Numbered from the stretch's first letter, positions 40,095 to 52,763 are shown. The stretch is 64,000 nucleotides of DNA from Parascedosporium putredinis (GCA_949357655.1 CASHTG010000001.1:1922001-1986000); one strand, 5' to 3'. Notes: a model not told the origin generated them from the letters alone. Program-made: numbers and translations.

Positions 40095-43000
40095 GGCTTA
40101 TGGGTGTGCGTTCCGCTGATGCTATCCAGACGACACTCTTTCGCAGACATGAACGTGCCGTATCCCGTTCGGTCTTGCAATCGGTGGGGAAGCACTGAAA
40201 GTTGAGCAGAAGGGCCCACTGCACTCCATCATTGCCCGCCAGCCAGCACAGGGGCTAGATGCTTTGCCTTGGCTCGGATGATTATGGCCCCTCGTCAGCT
40301 TGACGGGAACGCCGTGCCCGAGTGCCGCCTCGCGGACCCGTCCATTGACAATAATCAGCGCGACGTCGAGCATGGACGGTGGATCACTGATATTAAGAGA
40401 TTTGCGGAATTGCGGAAAGGAAATTATGCTCAAACTAAAAAGAGAGGTGGAGGGAGAAAGAGGAAAGAACCACCAAAAAAGAAGAAGAAAAAGAAAAAAG
40501 GCAAAAGGGGGAGGTAAAACAAGAAAACAAGCATATCTACGCCTAGACAGAGTCCACATAGTCTGCACACCTATTATCGAACGTGTCGAGGACTTGGCCG
40601 TCGCTGCAATTTTGCGAATCGAGGCATTGCGGTTACAAAACCGGGTGAAAGCACTAGTGTCCAGAATGCCGATCATATTATGATATTGAATGTCCACCCG
40701 TGTGACGAAGCTCTCTACCCAGCTTGGATGCGAGGAGACGATGGTGATGCGACTTCGTCATCCCTCCTCACATTTTCGCCTAGCCCAGGCTCCTTCATCG
40801 GGTTTGTAGGCCCAGCATCCACATCGTTCCGAGCGAGCTGCCGCGCTACTATGTTCCAAGGACACCCAACGTATTTAACGAGAGGTAATACCGGCTGGTA
40901 AGGGCCCGCTTCTCCGGGGCCTGCTGGCTGGTGGTGCAGTGGGCTTAACTGCATACATCCATTTAATTCAATAGAATGGATCCAATGGATCCATCCAGCA
41001 TATACCCATCAACCCCTTCCGCCCCAAGCCGTAATATCAACCTAGGGAGCTCGGCGCAAGGAGAAGTTGACGTGACGGTTTCCCGGGCGGGCTGCAATAC
41101 ATTGATCCATTCCACCCCCGATCCATCGATTGATGGGTGGCTGTTTCCTTTTCCCTCTTATGAATTGATTCGTCCTCACCATTGGGAAAAAGGCAAGAAC
41201 GAGGGAGAGACAGTTTCATCTCTTTTTCACCTTGCCCCTTTTGACTGTATCTATTTCAACCGGAAAGAGATGTGTGGACATTGAGGTCAACTTGGTGGCA
41301 AGACCCCAAGGGTACAGTGTGCGTCTCTGATCAAGCTTGCCAGCTTTACCCCAATAGCTCTGAACGACCCGACACGCTTTTCAAGTCGCAAGACGAGTCT
41401 CACTTACAAACACCACATAGCATGCCCAAATGCGTGAGAGAGAGAGAGAGAAAGAAGAAGAAGAAAGAGTAGAAAAAAGAAATACCATCAGGTTCAACAT
41501 ACCGCTGCTACGTAAGCATCAGTCTAGTTGTCGGCGATACCCAGCTACAAGCCGTCCGCTTGATGCGGTCGTCGGGCATGGATTGGATTGAAGGGCGAGG
41601 CGGGTGCGGGGGAAGAAACGAGGCCGCGTCTCCCCATTTTATCCGTCGGACAGAGAAGGTAAAGTTTGGAGTCGTCGACGCACTGCTTGGCGAATCTCGC
41701 GTTGGGAGAGTCTAAAAGTGGTTGTACCTGCAGGAAGAATAACACAGCAATGCTATGCCGTGTTTTTAATTTAGTAGCGCGGCGGGATTAGACCCGTCTG
41801 TTCCAGTCCCGTTGAGACGACCCCTCCAAGTCCCGGAGGGCAGAATGAGCGGCGGACGATCGATAACATTTCTCCCGGAACTGCAAAGGCCATCAGCAAT
41901 AGATCCATTTCTCTCGCTGAAAGGTTAGCCGATTACGTTAGTCTCCCATTTGGAGCTGGTATATCCGAGGACAAGTATTGACGAGAGGAGCTAATAGGAA
42001 CCCGGGCGGGAAAAAGATCGAGGGCGAAATGGAAAAGAAAAGAAAAAAGAAAAGAAAATTGAAAAAAGGAGGCCCAACAACGGGTGACGTGATAGTTGGA
42101 GCTGGAAGACGTCCCCTTGCCGTTTTTGCTGCCACTGACTAGCCACTACATGTAGGGTCCGTCCGACTTTGCCGCTTCACCCACACACCGCAACCCGAAT
42201 CCACGTCCCCTCTAATAACTTTGCTGAGCCGTCTCTTGTCGAGCGGGACAAGCCAAGGAGAGGGTACGAAATGGCCCGTCGCCGCGAACCCTCATGCCCG
42301 AGGAAATGCCCACCTTATTCACACCCTCGATGATCACCCAGATATATATCCCCGGTCTCGCGAGATGCCCGTATGCGTGTGGTTAGCTGTGCAGACGGCA
42401 CGGATTAAACTATCTTTGGGCTGCAGGCTGCGCGGGTGGGCTGCTGTCAAAAACATGAAGGGAGAGAGAGGAGAGGAGGAGGAGGAAGACTGCGCGTACG
42501 CCTCGACATGACACCCATCTATACATTCATACTTAGGGGTCCGTCTCACAAAGAAGAGGGCTTGGGCGGTATGAACTCGTCATGCACGTCTCCGCGAACT
42601 TCTGAAACTTTTGGTTCTTTTCTTTTCTTTTCCTTTTTCTGGTGAATTAGTGGTTTGGACGTGACGGATGTTTTGGTTTTCACAACTCTACTCCTCTTTT
42701 CTATCCCTTGTCGCACCTATTCAGCTGTTGGTGACAGTTTCATCTATTAAGATGCAAACTAATCAAATACACTCCAGCCTTGAGGAGCTCGCCTTTATTT
42801 CTTGTTTCGGAACGGTGCGACCACATCTTCTCATACATGGAGGTTTTAGCCCGCTTCACTTTGACGGCCCTTGCTGGAAGGCGTGCGGGTCTAGTCTCGC
42901 TTTCAGCCCTTGACTTCCATCTTCTGTCAAGGGGAGACTCGAACAGGGTAGACATCCATGAGGACGGGGGATGAGAGAAATGAAGGAGGAAAAGGTCAAC

Positions 43001-45089
43001 TCGCGTATTGGCAAGGCTTAGCTTGATTCTTATTTCCCTTCCAACGAGAAGAAAGACATTAGACACAGCACCAGCCTAGCCGGGGTTCTTGGCCCTTCAA
43101 TACTTCTCCTAGTCGACATTATTTCTTTTTATCTTGCCATTGCCCGGCATAGACATGGGGCTAGGAGGGCCTGCAGCTCTGGAACTTGGCGGGAAATCAT
43201 CATCTAGGAGCAGCGATGCCCGACCATGATGTCCCTTCCGCCCCTCCTCCTTCGGCCTTCTGCCCCCTTCTTTCCACCCTTGGCTAGCTGGCTGCTAGGG
43301 TTGTCGGCGTGCTGCTGTGCCAGTGCTGTTCCCGACTTCTGGCCAACAAGGAGGGAGAGAAGAAAAGAAAATTAAAAAAATTAAAAAAATCCGGGATGCT
43401 TCCCGCGGAGAGAAAGGATGATAAAAGAAGCAAAGTGTTGATCCCAAAGTACATGTATCAGCAGGAGCCGCCACGCGAAAGGCGGCGGGAAAAGCAAGGA
43501 AGGGGAGGGGGAGCAAAAGGAAACACTAAAAATTGTTGGAGAAGGGGACAAGGTGGAAAAAGCAACGAGAGGCGGTGATTTGCATACCCTGCAGCGGAAT
43601 TTTAGGAGGTTTTGGGTGAGAGAAGCCGACCACGTCAACCCTTGTCAGTGTCTCTCCAAGTGGGTATTCCGGAACTAAACGGAGCATTTAGCGAGGCGAG
43701 GCGAAGGGGGTTAGTCAAAATTCCTGCGCCGCTGGGTCTCGTCGTCCCGAGGATATTCGCGGTTCGAACCCAGGCCGTGTGCACCCATTTCTGACGCCCG
43801 CAAGCCCACGGACGACAAGACAACACGAGCGCCGGGATCAATGGGGAGCAGGGCGCGTAAGCCGAAGGCTAGGCAATCGGAAAAAGGGAGAAGTCAAACA
43901 GGAAAAAGAAGAATAAGGGGAAAAACATTAGGAAAAAGGAACGAGGAAAATTAAAGACTCAGAACATTTACGCCATCACATCTTGGGGGAGGGGGGATCC
44001 CTGATGCTTTGCCATACCCTCTTATGATCCACCTTATGCGAGAGGTGATGAAGCCGTGGCTCTCGTCGCGGACGTACGGCATCTCTCGAAGAGCATGGCT
44101 CATACGGGACGGAGCTGACCCAGGCAGTCTTGACAGGTGAACTCGATAGAATGAACGAAACTATAGAGATACGGGAGACGAAGAATGGGAAAGCCGGCGA
44201 AGGGGGATGGGGCCTCTGTTTGGAGGCTTCATGGCTTCGTGGCGTCCAGATCGCCAACGGGCGCTGGTTTCCGTCTGAAAGAGTCCATCGGACAAAGTAC
44301 AGGTATCCCCGGTTGACAGCTGCCGCACATCTCATCCCATCTCTCCACCGCTGAACGCTTTGGCCGGCTGCTGGCTGGGGAAGCGCAGGACGGCCAGATC
44401 CAAGCGATCAACTGCAGATTATGATCTCGGAATCCCATCATTATGGCATTTTAGGGAATATCACAGTCCCGCGGGTTTTTGGCACGTCCACTTTCCTCTT
44501 TACTAATGCACTTTCGGGAGGATCTATCGTTTTCATTCTTCAATAGCTAGCCCGGCCCCTAACCCCGACCAAAGCCTCCATCGCGATCAAAGCATGCGAA
44601 CAGACTGTAGTGATTACTAAAGCGCAAAGACATGTGATTATATATCCATCGGCGATCACATCACGGAGAGGAAAGGGGAAACAAAAGAAAGGAGGGGGAA
44701 AAGAAAGAAGAAGGGAAGGGAACAAAGACGAGGAAACAAGAGCAGGGACTACGAGACAGGCGAGGTGAAAGGATTGGACGAGAAGAGAAAGAACAAGAGG
44801 CCAATTTCTTGTAACATGCGAGAGACGACTGAATCACGTCAAATCGGGGATTCAAGTCAACAAGGAGCGGCTCCCCGCTTGCCCCTCGTTTTGACTAAAC
44901 GGACTCGAGACAAGCGTGGTCTCCCATCAATTGATCTTCATCTCCAACACGCGGGCCCCCGCTGAGGAGAGGGAACCTCGAAGGAGCGGATCAGAAGAGA
45001 TTAATGAATGTGTGTTGATAGCAGTGGTGGTGCTACTGCTGCTGCTTGGAAGGTTCGTGGAGGCGAACACCAACGAAAGATTTGGGACC

Positions 45090-45215
45090 GGGAAAAAAAA
45101 AAAAACAAAACAAAAGAAAAAGGAACAGAGAAGAAAAAAGAGAGCAGCCAGAAGAAGAACAAGAGGAAGCAGTGGAACAAGAAAAAGACCCGGAAAAAGC
45201 AAGCAGGCGAGAAGA
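45090..45215. repeat. Purine-rich AAG/GAA low-complexity tract
   Basis: A run of A and G with few interruptions, starting with A13 near 45093. It accounts for the Lys/Arg-rich and Phe/Leu-rich open frames seen across it on opposite strands. Confidence 0.7.
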
Positions 45216-47479
45216 CAGCGGAAGGTGAAGGCTCGTCCACGTTTTCTCGAAACAAGGGCCCCGATAGTTTTCATCCCTGCATGGCTTTATCTTGTTCGGC
45301 TTCGTGCTTTTCGTGACTGTCTCTCGCCGAATAACACCTGCTTCTTGCTTCTTCTATCCTTCCATCTGTTTCTCTCCTCCTGTGCGGGATAGGGAAGGGC
45401 TTCGAGAATGTCCAACAGACACCCGGGGAAGGCTAGTCGCGTCGCTGCTATCGGAAAGGCGTATGCAGACGTGCGGAGGGCCTCGGGACGGGCGTTCTCA
45501 GGGTAATATTGTATTCACCTAATGGAAGGATGGGCGTGTCCTGGGCAGAAAGAGCGGAAGGAAGAAAATGCAGATCGATTGAATCTGGCAGGTGTTTGTT
45601 CTTTCAACACTGCAGCCGGGCAAAGGCCAAGCGTAGCAGGGGATGAGAAGTATGTAGTCTGCAAGAGCCAGCGGACAAGGGGAGGGCGCGGGGACGACGT
45701 CGTGCAGAGCCTGTCGCCGGGGCCTGGGGGCATCTTTACTTCTTCGTGCCTCTCAAAACTTGGAAGCTGCCTTAGTGGAATCGCAAGCTCGCTAATCAAG
45801 ACAGTCGACAAGGGCAAAGAAACTGTCGGCATCGATTCCATCTTCCCCTCCGCCATCCTCTAGGGGCCGACACCTTGGCATATCCATGCCATAAAAGCCG
45901 AGAAACTAGCCCGCGACGTGCAGTTTCTCGGCTGCTGGCCCTCGCCAGGGCACCGGCGCAAGATTCCAATGGCAGCTTCGCGAAGGGAGCGGACACAGGC
46001 CATCCCTACTCTTCTAAGAATGCCTTTCAGCCACGTCTGAAAGACATGGCAAGAGACACGACAAGACGTCGTCCTGCGTAAGACAATGCTTGTCTTGCAT
46101 CGCGAATGTCGCCCCACCCCAGCCAGCCGGCCGCCTCCCACATGTCTGAGATCGGCCACGCAGAGGCGGTACATTAAGTCCGAGGCCTATTCAAGCATGA
46201 GTTCCGCATGTCCTGCCCTAGCGGTCTCATTCCCATGCCATGGTTACGTATGTTCTTGGTCGAACAGCTTAGCTTGAGAGCCAATGGACAACTCAAGGAA
46301 GAAGGGATGGGGGAGAGGGGGAGGTGCAGTGCTAGCCATATGCTTGCTTCTCTTCACGCGCTGCGGGCAACGATGGCTATCGAAATTCAGGCTTCCCTTT
46401 ACTATCCCTCTCCGTAGCACGTTTTCCGTTGGTGGCAAGGGGGTGTCCCCGGGCGAGAGGCGGACAAGGATTGTATCTCAGTCTCGCTCGTCCCGTCATG
46501 GACCTGCTGTGCATCTCTGGCACAAGATTTCCGCCTTCAACATGGCTCTAGTGAACCTCGCTTCTTTCCCACGTATGGCGCTAAAGGCGTCCCACAAGCC
46601 CGAGGAACATGCAAACATGCATACTGTGAAGAAAGGGAAGAGAGTGTCAAGGAAAATTGAGCGAGACATGGTATCTGGGCTGTGTCGGGGGCTTCCCTCC
46701 GCCATCTGATACGTTTCGGGAGGCAAAAAAAAAAAAACCTTGCTTGCGCACGTAAGAGGGAGGCCCCATCTTCACTCGCACCCTATCCTTTATCCTTTCC
46801 TTTCTTCTTTTATTTTCCTCCCTTGGGCCTTCTTCCTCACTAGGTCTCGGTTCCGAGTTGACTAGTCACGCTTGTTTTTCCTGAAAGAATTGGTTGATCT
46901 TGGGCCTACACCCCCCTCCTTTCTTACTTGGCTGTCCAGGCACCCACACGCACCCCTTGAACTACTACGGGTAAGGTGGGTGACGGCTAGAGCCTTTGTG
47001 CCACCCGGAGTAAAGAGAACATGAGATTGACACAGAAATCAGGAATTGGGCGCATTACTGGAATGGCGAGGCGAAAGTTGGGATGGGTTTACTTTCCTTC
47101 TCGTTTTTACAGATATGAATTCCTAAACTTGTCTAGACGGTAGATCACACAAAACTCTACACAATGACTTGCCCATTGGGCGGCTTCCGGTAGCGCTTGT
47201 TGGGGTAGCACGATAGGCGTGGTCCCCGAGACAAGTAAACCGTTTGGCCAACACGCCTAGCGATTATATACAGAGTGGTCTTTTGCTTTTCTCCCGAACG
47301 CAAACAAGCCCGGCTAGGGTGCTTTGTACACGGAATCCTAGACGGAACTTGGACCCTCGGCAGCATAAGAGCCACCTTTACATCCGTGCCACGGGCACCC
47401 GACCAAGATGAGGGATAACTCGAGAATCTTGGGCGTATGTGACGGGCGACAAGATGCTATTCTCAGCGAGATTGGAACC

Positions 47480-50400
47480 TTAGAGACGGCTTTCGACCGC
47501 CGCTAACTTCTTCTCGTCAACAGCCCACTGCGAATTGGGCCACACGAGGCGGATAGCCTCCCAAATGTGGCTATAATGCGTGGTAGAACGTCAGTTGTTA
47601 GTCATCAAGTTACGCAGAAGAACGGGGCCACAAGAAATGGCAAGGGTGGTTGAGGATGGGGATGCAGTGGCCTTCGCTTTCGCGGTGTCGCACGGCAGCA
47701 ATGCAATAACTATCCGGGGTTGGGGAAGTGGAGATGGGAATGGTGGACGCGGCCGTCGGCAATAAACAAGTTCGTGTGCTGAGGTGGCGCCTGGGAAGGT
47801 AGACTTACCCGACAAAAAGTATTTGTAGGCCTTCCGTCACGTCGGCGGGCAGGTCCTTAAGGTCCTTTCTATTCTGCGCAGGAAGCATGACCGTCTTGAC
47901 GCCCGCACGCAAGGCCCCGATGAGCTTCTCTTTGATGCCCCCGACGGCTGTTACCCGTCCTCGAAGGGAGATCTCGCCCTATAAATCATGTTAGCCTTTG
48001 CCGAGTCTGGTGCTAAAGCGACTCTCGGAATTTGGGGCACCGGCGTGAAAACTAGGTAGGAAAACAAAGCTCGCTAAGGGCCTCCTCTCTTCTGGGAGTC
48101 TCCTAAGAGTGATGCGATGTGGGGGTAGTGAAGGAAGAAGCCCCTTGCTACGTACCGTCATCGCCATCGTCGGTGGCACGGGGTTTCCGGAAAAGAGGGA
48201 AATGAGTGCGATTGCTTGTGCAATACCGCTACTAGGTCCATCCTTGGGGATCGATCCCGAGGGACAGTGCACATGAATACTACGACCGTCCATGATGTTG
48301 GTGGTGGGTTCGGGGTAAGACCCAACTCGTATGCGTGAGCTTTAACCCAGGTGAGTGCTACCTCGACACTCTCCTTGAGCACATCGCCTAGCCTACCGGT
48401 GAGCTGCACGTGCCCGTCGCCGGGCATGTCGGCAACTTCGATGAAGAGGATGCTGCCATTGCCCCCGGAGCTATAAGCTACCAGCCCGGTGACAATACCG
48501 GGGCGGCTGGTCTTTTCGGCAATCTCCTCCTCGTACATCTCAATGCCGAGAATCTCCTCCACATCCTCTGGGGTCACTTGTGATCGGTAAGATTCAAGAC
48601 GACCACTGTCTTTGGCCTCGGCGTACTCCACTGCCTTGGCGCGACAGACGGAGCCGATCTCCCTCTCGAGATTACGCACGCCTGATTCACGAGTGTACGA
48701 CTCGATGATCTTCGATACAACCTCCTCGCTAAAAGCCACCTGGCCCTTGGACAGGCCGTTGGCCCGCAACTGCTTCGGGATGAGGTGCCTTGTGGAAATT
48801 TGACGCTTCTCCAACGTTGTGTATCCCGGGAGATAGATGGTCTCCATGCGGTCCAAAAGCGGCGCGGGAATATTTTCAAGATTATTGGCCGTCGCAATGA
48901 AGAGTACCTTGCTTAGGTCAAGGGGTGCCGAGATAGTGATCTGTGAAAGTGTGATTCTGCTCGGGATCTAGGACCTCGAGCATGGCGGCCGACGGGTCAC
49001 CCATGTTGCTGGCCTTGCCTAGCTTGTCTATCTCGTCGAGCAGGAAAACGGGATTCGACACACCAACCTTCCGGAGCCCTTGGACAATCACTCCAGGCAT
49101 GGCGGATACGTAGGTTCTACGATGGCCGCGGATCTCGGGCTCGTCTCGCACGCCGCCCAGCGAGATGCGATGGAACTTTCTACCCAACGCGCTCGCGATG
49201 GATCTCGCGAGACTTGTCTTGCCGACACCAGGCGGCCCAGCCAAGAGGAGGATGGGTGACTTGTCCACCGCCCGCTGTGCCTTCAGAGACTCGAGCTTGG
49301 AGGAAGCAACTTGGGGGATTTCTCGTGGACGGGGAGTCTCCTCTTTGGCCTCTGCCTCTTTTTCGGCATTTAATTTGGCTTCCTCCTCCTCGGCTCTCCT
49401 AATCTGCTCCTCGATGTCATCATTGAGGGATTGTTTCAGTCTCAACACAGCGAGATACTCGATTAGTCGCTTCTTGACCTTGTCAAGACCACAGTGGTCT
49501 TCATCGAGCTGCTTCCTGGCCTTGACGAGAGTCTCTGCGCCGAGCCTGTCCTCTGTGACGGTCGACCAGGGGACCTCTGCCAGCGTCTCTAGCCAAGTCA
49601 TGGTGATCGAGTATTCATTGCCACCTGGCATCATATTCTTAAGATGCTTCATTTCCCGATCAGCAAGCTTGGCTGCATCCGGAGGAAGATTGGCCGCGTC
49701 CAACTTCTTCTGGAGGAGCTCGAGCTCGTTGGGATCCTTATTATTATCCTGGGGATTGGGTGGGATGCCCGCAGGTGGCGTCATGTTTAATGCTGCACCA
49801 GTGATGGGCACATTTCCAGACTTGATCTGACGGTTATTGAGCCGATCAAGGATCTGCGAAGGGATAGCCGTGACGGTCGTGACGCTAATATTGCCTTTAA
49901 TGTCGGAGACCTCGCGCTGGAGCAGCTCGATTACTTTCGTCATTCTAGTCTTGACGTTGATGGCGGCAAGGATTTGTAGCTTCTCCTCATAAGAAGTATC
50001 CAAGATATTGGCCATGAAGTCGGCAAGAGACCCGGCGTCCTTGACGTCCTTCTTCATGATGAACATATTGAGTCGCTGGGCGAGAAGGGGCGAGAGAGCT
50101 GCTCGAAGGTCGGACCGGTTATTGAAAAAGGAGGACACGCGGAGAATGGAGACTAGCTCCAGGGACTGGGACTTGAGGGTGGCAAAAAGCTCGCGTGTCT
50201 TTTTATCCTTGAGGTTGACTAGATTCGATCCTGGTTAGAGTTCCTGCGCGACCTACAAAACTGCTCTTGGGAGATGTGGCTTACCTGTGTCAGGGCACAG
50301 TTCGTATTCGGTCGCCTCAAAGTACTGGCGCTCGTTGGCGATGGCCTTGAGCTTGCAACGCTGCACACCCTCAACCCTTAACTCGGCGCCGCTTCCGGTG

Positions 50401-50746
50401 CCCTGGATCCCCAGCGCTCGCACGGTCACGCCATATCCAAATAGATTTTCGGTGGCCAAGTCCGAGGCATCCACGTCGAGAAAAGAGTCATCCTGCGGCT
50501 CGGAGTCGCGCACAAGGAGCTGGCCCGAGGGGCTCAGATAGGGGACGCGAGCGGCACGCAAGCTAGTTGGAAAGCATCGAGAGGGTTGCTGGGGCGCTGC
50601 AGGGCGGCGCGTTCGTAAACACTGGTGAAAAGGTGCGAAATGTGAGAGCTGCTCGCCGGAATGGGTATGCGTTGGACAATTCCGGGGAAAAGGACGGTCC
50701 CTCGCGTTAGAGGTATTAGTGGGAGAGAGGTGTCGAATCTCGCCAT
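47480..50746 (-). CDS. Lon protease homologue 2, peroxisomal (frameshifted in assembly)
   Basis: ATP-dependent serine protease of the peroxisomal matrix. Exons: 50746-50285, 50218-48156, 47978-47809, 47570-47480; introns of 66, 177 and 238 nt with canonical ends. The N-domain starts MARFDTSLPLIPLTRGTVLFPG. The AAA+ module has Walker A GPPGVGKTSLA and Walker B VFLLDEID, then TANNLENIPAPLLDRMETI. The protease domain has the serine motif PKDGPSSGIAQA and the lysine motif VGGIKEKLIGALRAG. The protein ends Ser-Arg-Leu, a PTS1 signal, which separates it from mitochondrial PIM1. C4 runs at 50541-50544, 48922-48925 and 48312-48315 are short by one, two and one bases; correction gives about 929 residues. 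Divergent from RFA2. Confidence 0.95.
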
Positions 50747-51349
50747 GTCATACGATGGACTCGGACTTTACTTGCGTCGAGGAGAAAAATCGCCGTCACG
50801 GGGGAAAGGGGCGAATGGGTAACGATGAATAAATGCGATAGATTGGGGGAACTTTGAAGAGAATGCAGATGCAAAAGATGGATGAAAGTCGGGCAATTAA
50901 AAACGGTCTAAGGAAGCAAAACGCAAATCCGAAGGTGCCAAAAGGTCTAGCGCGGGTATCTATAATGGATGACTCTGGTCCCAAGGTTTCTCGTGATGCC
51001 GATGAGTTGGGAAGCCGAGGCAAAATGACGTTTGGTTAAGTGCGAGCTTCTCTGAGCTTCCGAAGGGAGAGTCTAGGCGGATCTTCAACTAGTCTAAATC
51101 AGCACAGAGCCAATGGATCAATACCGCACAGTTACCACACAGTGGTGCCGAGCGGCCAATGCCGCCTGCAGGGACGCTGGGTGGGTTAGGTCCAGTGACA
51201 AGTCGAGCTGTACAACCGATCGACCAATCCTTTGCTGTCGTCGAAACGCTGGCGGATTATCAACCAAGTGCTGGGCCAGCTGGGACAGTGGAAGCAGTGG
51301 CTCGGGAACAGTGCAGGTGGGTGGTGGCTTCTTCGCCTGACATCGATGG

Positions 51350-51368
51350 ATATTATTAGTAATAATAT
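51350..51368. repeat. 19-bp AT-rich palindrome in the Lon2/RFA2 promoter
   Basis: Arms ATATTATTA and TAATAATAT are exact reverse complements around a single G. The arms nearly touch, so this is more like a dimeric protein-binding site than a stem-loop. Confidence 0.85.
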
Positions 51369-51502
51369 TGATTCAATCGATCTCTCTTTCTCACCCTGAA
51401 AAATAAAATGAAAGCCTGAGGCGACAAGGCCAGCTCACTGTCTGTCGCGGGGTAGACAAGCTCAAATCAATTTAGCGAAAGTCGCGTTAACCATCCCACC
51501 AC

Positions 51503-51508
51503 ACGCGT
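51503..51508. promoter_or_regulatory. MluI cell-cycle box (ACGCGT) upstream of RFA2
   Basis: ACGCGT lies 104 bp before the RFA2 ATG, with a related GTCGCGTT 20 bp further upstream (51481-51488). In yeast this sequence binds MBF and drives G1/S expression of replication genes. Confidence 0.45.
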
Positions 51509-51611
51509 CTCCCCACCCTCATCGTGATCCTCGCATTTTGTGATCAGTCCATCCACATCCCATCGTAAACCGTAACACCCTCACTCTTTTTCTCCTACAA
51601 ATCGATCTAAT

Positions 51612-51744
51612 ATGGGTAAGACTCCTCACAATAATGTCGGGAATTTTTCCGGCTTTGGCCTTTGATTCCCACACGAAGCCGTGCTCCCATCACAAGTGCT
51701 AACTTTCTCTAGCTTCATACGGTGGTGGATACAAAGGTGGTTAT

Positions 51745-51775
<31 letters not shown>

Positions 51776-52763
51776 ACGATGCGGGTGGATTCGTCTTTGG
51801 ATCTCAACAAGGAAGCCAGGGAAACAACCAAAAGGTATCGTTCTTTCACATGCTAGAATCGTCTTCTCCCCAGTCCAAACCAGCTCCATCGTTTACTCAC
51901 CTATCCCTTGCATGTCTAGTCTAGAGAAAATGATACGCTGCGTCCCGTGACGATCAAGCAAATCCTCGATGCCGAAGAGACCTACAGCGAGTCCGGCGAA
52001 TTCCGCATCGATGGCGCCCATATTGCTCAGGTACCTACGTTTCCTGCCCATCGCCAGTATTGACCCTCGTGGCTAACCCCGCCTCCCCGTCTCCTAGGTC
52101 ACATTTGTCGGCCAAATTCGCTACGTCAACGCCTTCCAGACCAATATACAATTCAAGATAGATGATGGGACCGGTGTGCTTGAGTGCAAAAAGTTCGTCG
52201 ATCCAGAGAAGCCCAAGGACGGCCCCGAGTTCAAAGTACTGGAGCACGATTACGTACGCGCATATGGTCGCCTGAAATCCTTCAACAACAATCGCAACGT
52301 TATCCTACACTTCATACGCCCAGTGTCAGACAACAATGAGATACACTATCATCTCCTTGAGGCGGCAGCCGTTCACCTCTACTTCGCAAAGGGCCCAGTT
52401 GGCGGCCAAGGAGCAGGCACTGTTAACGCGGGCGGTGGTGACAGCATGTTTGTAGACGACAATGGCTATGGTGGTGGTGTCGGTGCTGGCGCTGGTGGCA
52501 ACGCCGGCGGAGGTGTCGGTGGTAACATGAATCAGCACGCGGGAGGGGCTGCCAAGCTCGGCAACGTGTCGTCAGAAGCACAGAGACTGTACAACTTCAT
52601 GCTGAATACACCCGGTGGCAACGAAGGCTTGCATCTGCAGGTTCTTGGCAAGAGCTCCGGGATGACGACAAGGGAAGTGCTTAAGGCTGCAGATGAGCTG
52701 CTTGGCCAAGGCGTAATATACACAACGGTCGATGATGAGACATGGGCAGTGTTAGAATACTAA
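51612..52763 (+). CDS. Replication protein A 32 kDa subunit (RPA2/RFA2)
   Basis: Middle subunit of the single-stranded DNA-binding complex RPA, which acts in replication, repair and recombination. Exons: 51612-51615 (ATGG only), 51713-51834, 51920-52030, 52098-52763; introns of 97, 85 and 67 nt. The N-terminus is Gly/Ser-rich with SYGGGYKGGYGGGG, a flexible region phosphorylated in homologues. It leads into DTLRPVTIKQILDAEE and an OB-fold (VTFVGQIRYV, DDGTGVLECKKF, YVRAYGRLKSF, ILHFIRPV). A Gly/Asn linker leads to a C-terminal winged helix (YNFMLNTPGGNEGLHLQVL, ending TWAVLEY). All exons join in frame with no correction; about 300 residues, slightly longer than yeast RFA2. Confidence 0.95.

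Larger units (their letters stand above)
25001..47479. other. 22 kb gene-poor region, no recognisable gene
   Basis: No frame on either strand shows family motifs, paired splice signals with conserved protein, or more than about 175 codons. Present are simple repeats (TCTGGGTC units 25735-25771; CATC units 25860-25876 and 25998-26012; AG dinucleotides 40069-40094), purine or pyrimidine tracts (30705-30745, 34070-34145, 40437-40516, 45090-45215), a perfect 20-bp palindrome at 31106-31125 and an ATGGATCCAT motif at 40985. Base composition looks ordinary, without the strong AT bias of RIP-mutated transposons. Small or frameshifted genes and long non-coding RNAs cannot be excluded. Confidence 0.5.
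50747..51611. promoter_or_regulatory. Shared divergent promoter of Lon2 and RFA2
   Basis: The 865-bp gap holds both promoters. It contains a CCAAT at 51112-51116, a 19-bp AT palindrome at 51350-51368, and an ACGCGT box at 51503-51508 close to RFA2. No gene is seen. Confidence 0.6.

Noticed and set aside
43733..43795. tRNA-like B-box (CGGTTCGAACCC) near 43750
   Set aside because: The T-stem does not pair properly and no matching D-arm, anticodon arm or acceptor stem can be drawn around it. Similar words at 58415-58435 and 56905-56930 fail in the same way.
44916..45392. Lys/Arg-rich 158-codon frame and its Phe-rich antisense
   Set aside because: Both are products of the AAG/GAA low-complexity tract at 45090-45215.
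25001..47479. Transposon or RIP-degraded repeat island
   Set aside because: I saw no transposase or reverse-transcriptase motif, no long terminal or inverted repeats, and no strong AT bias.
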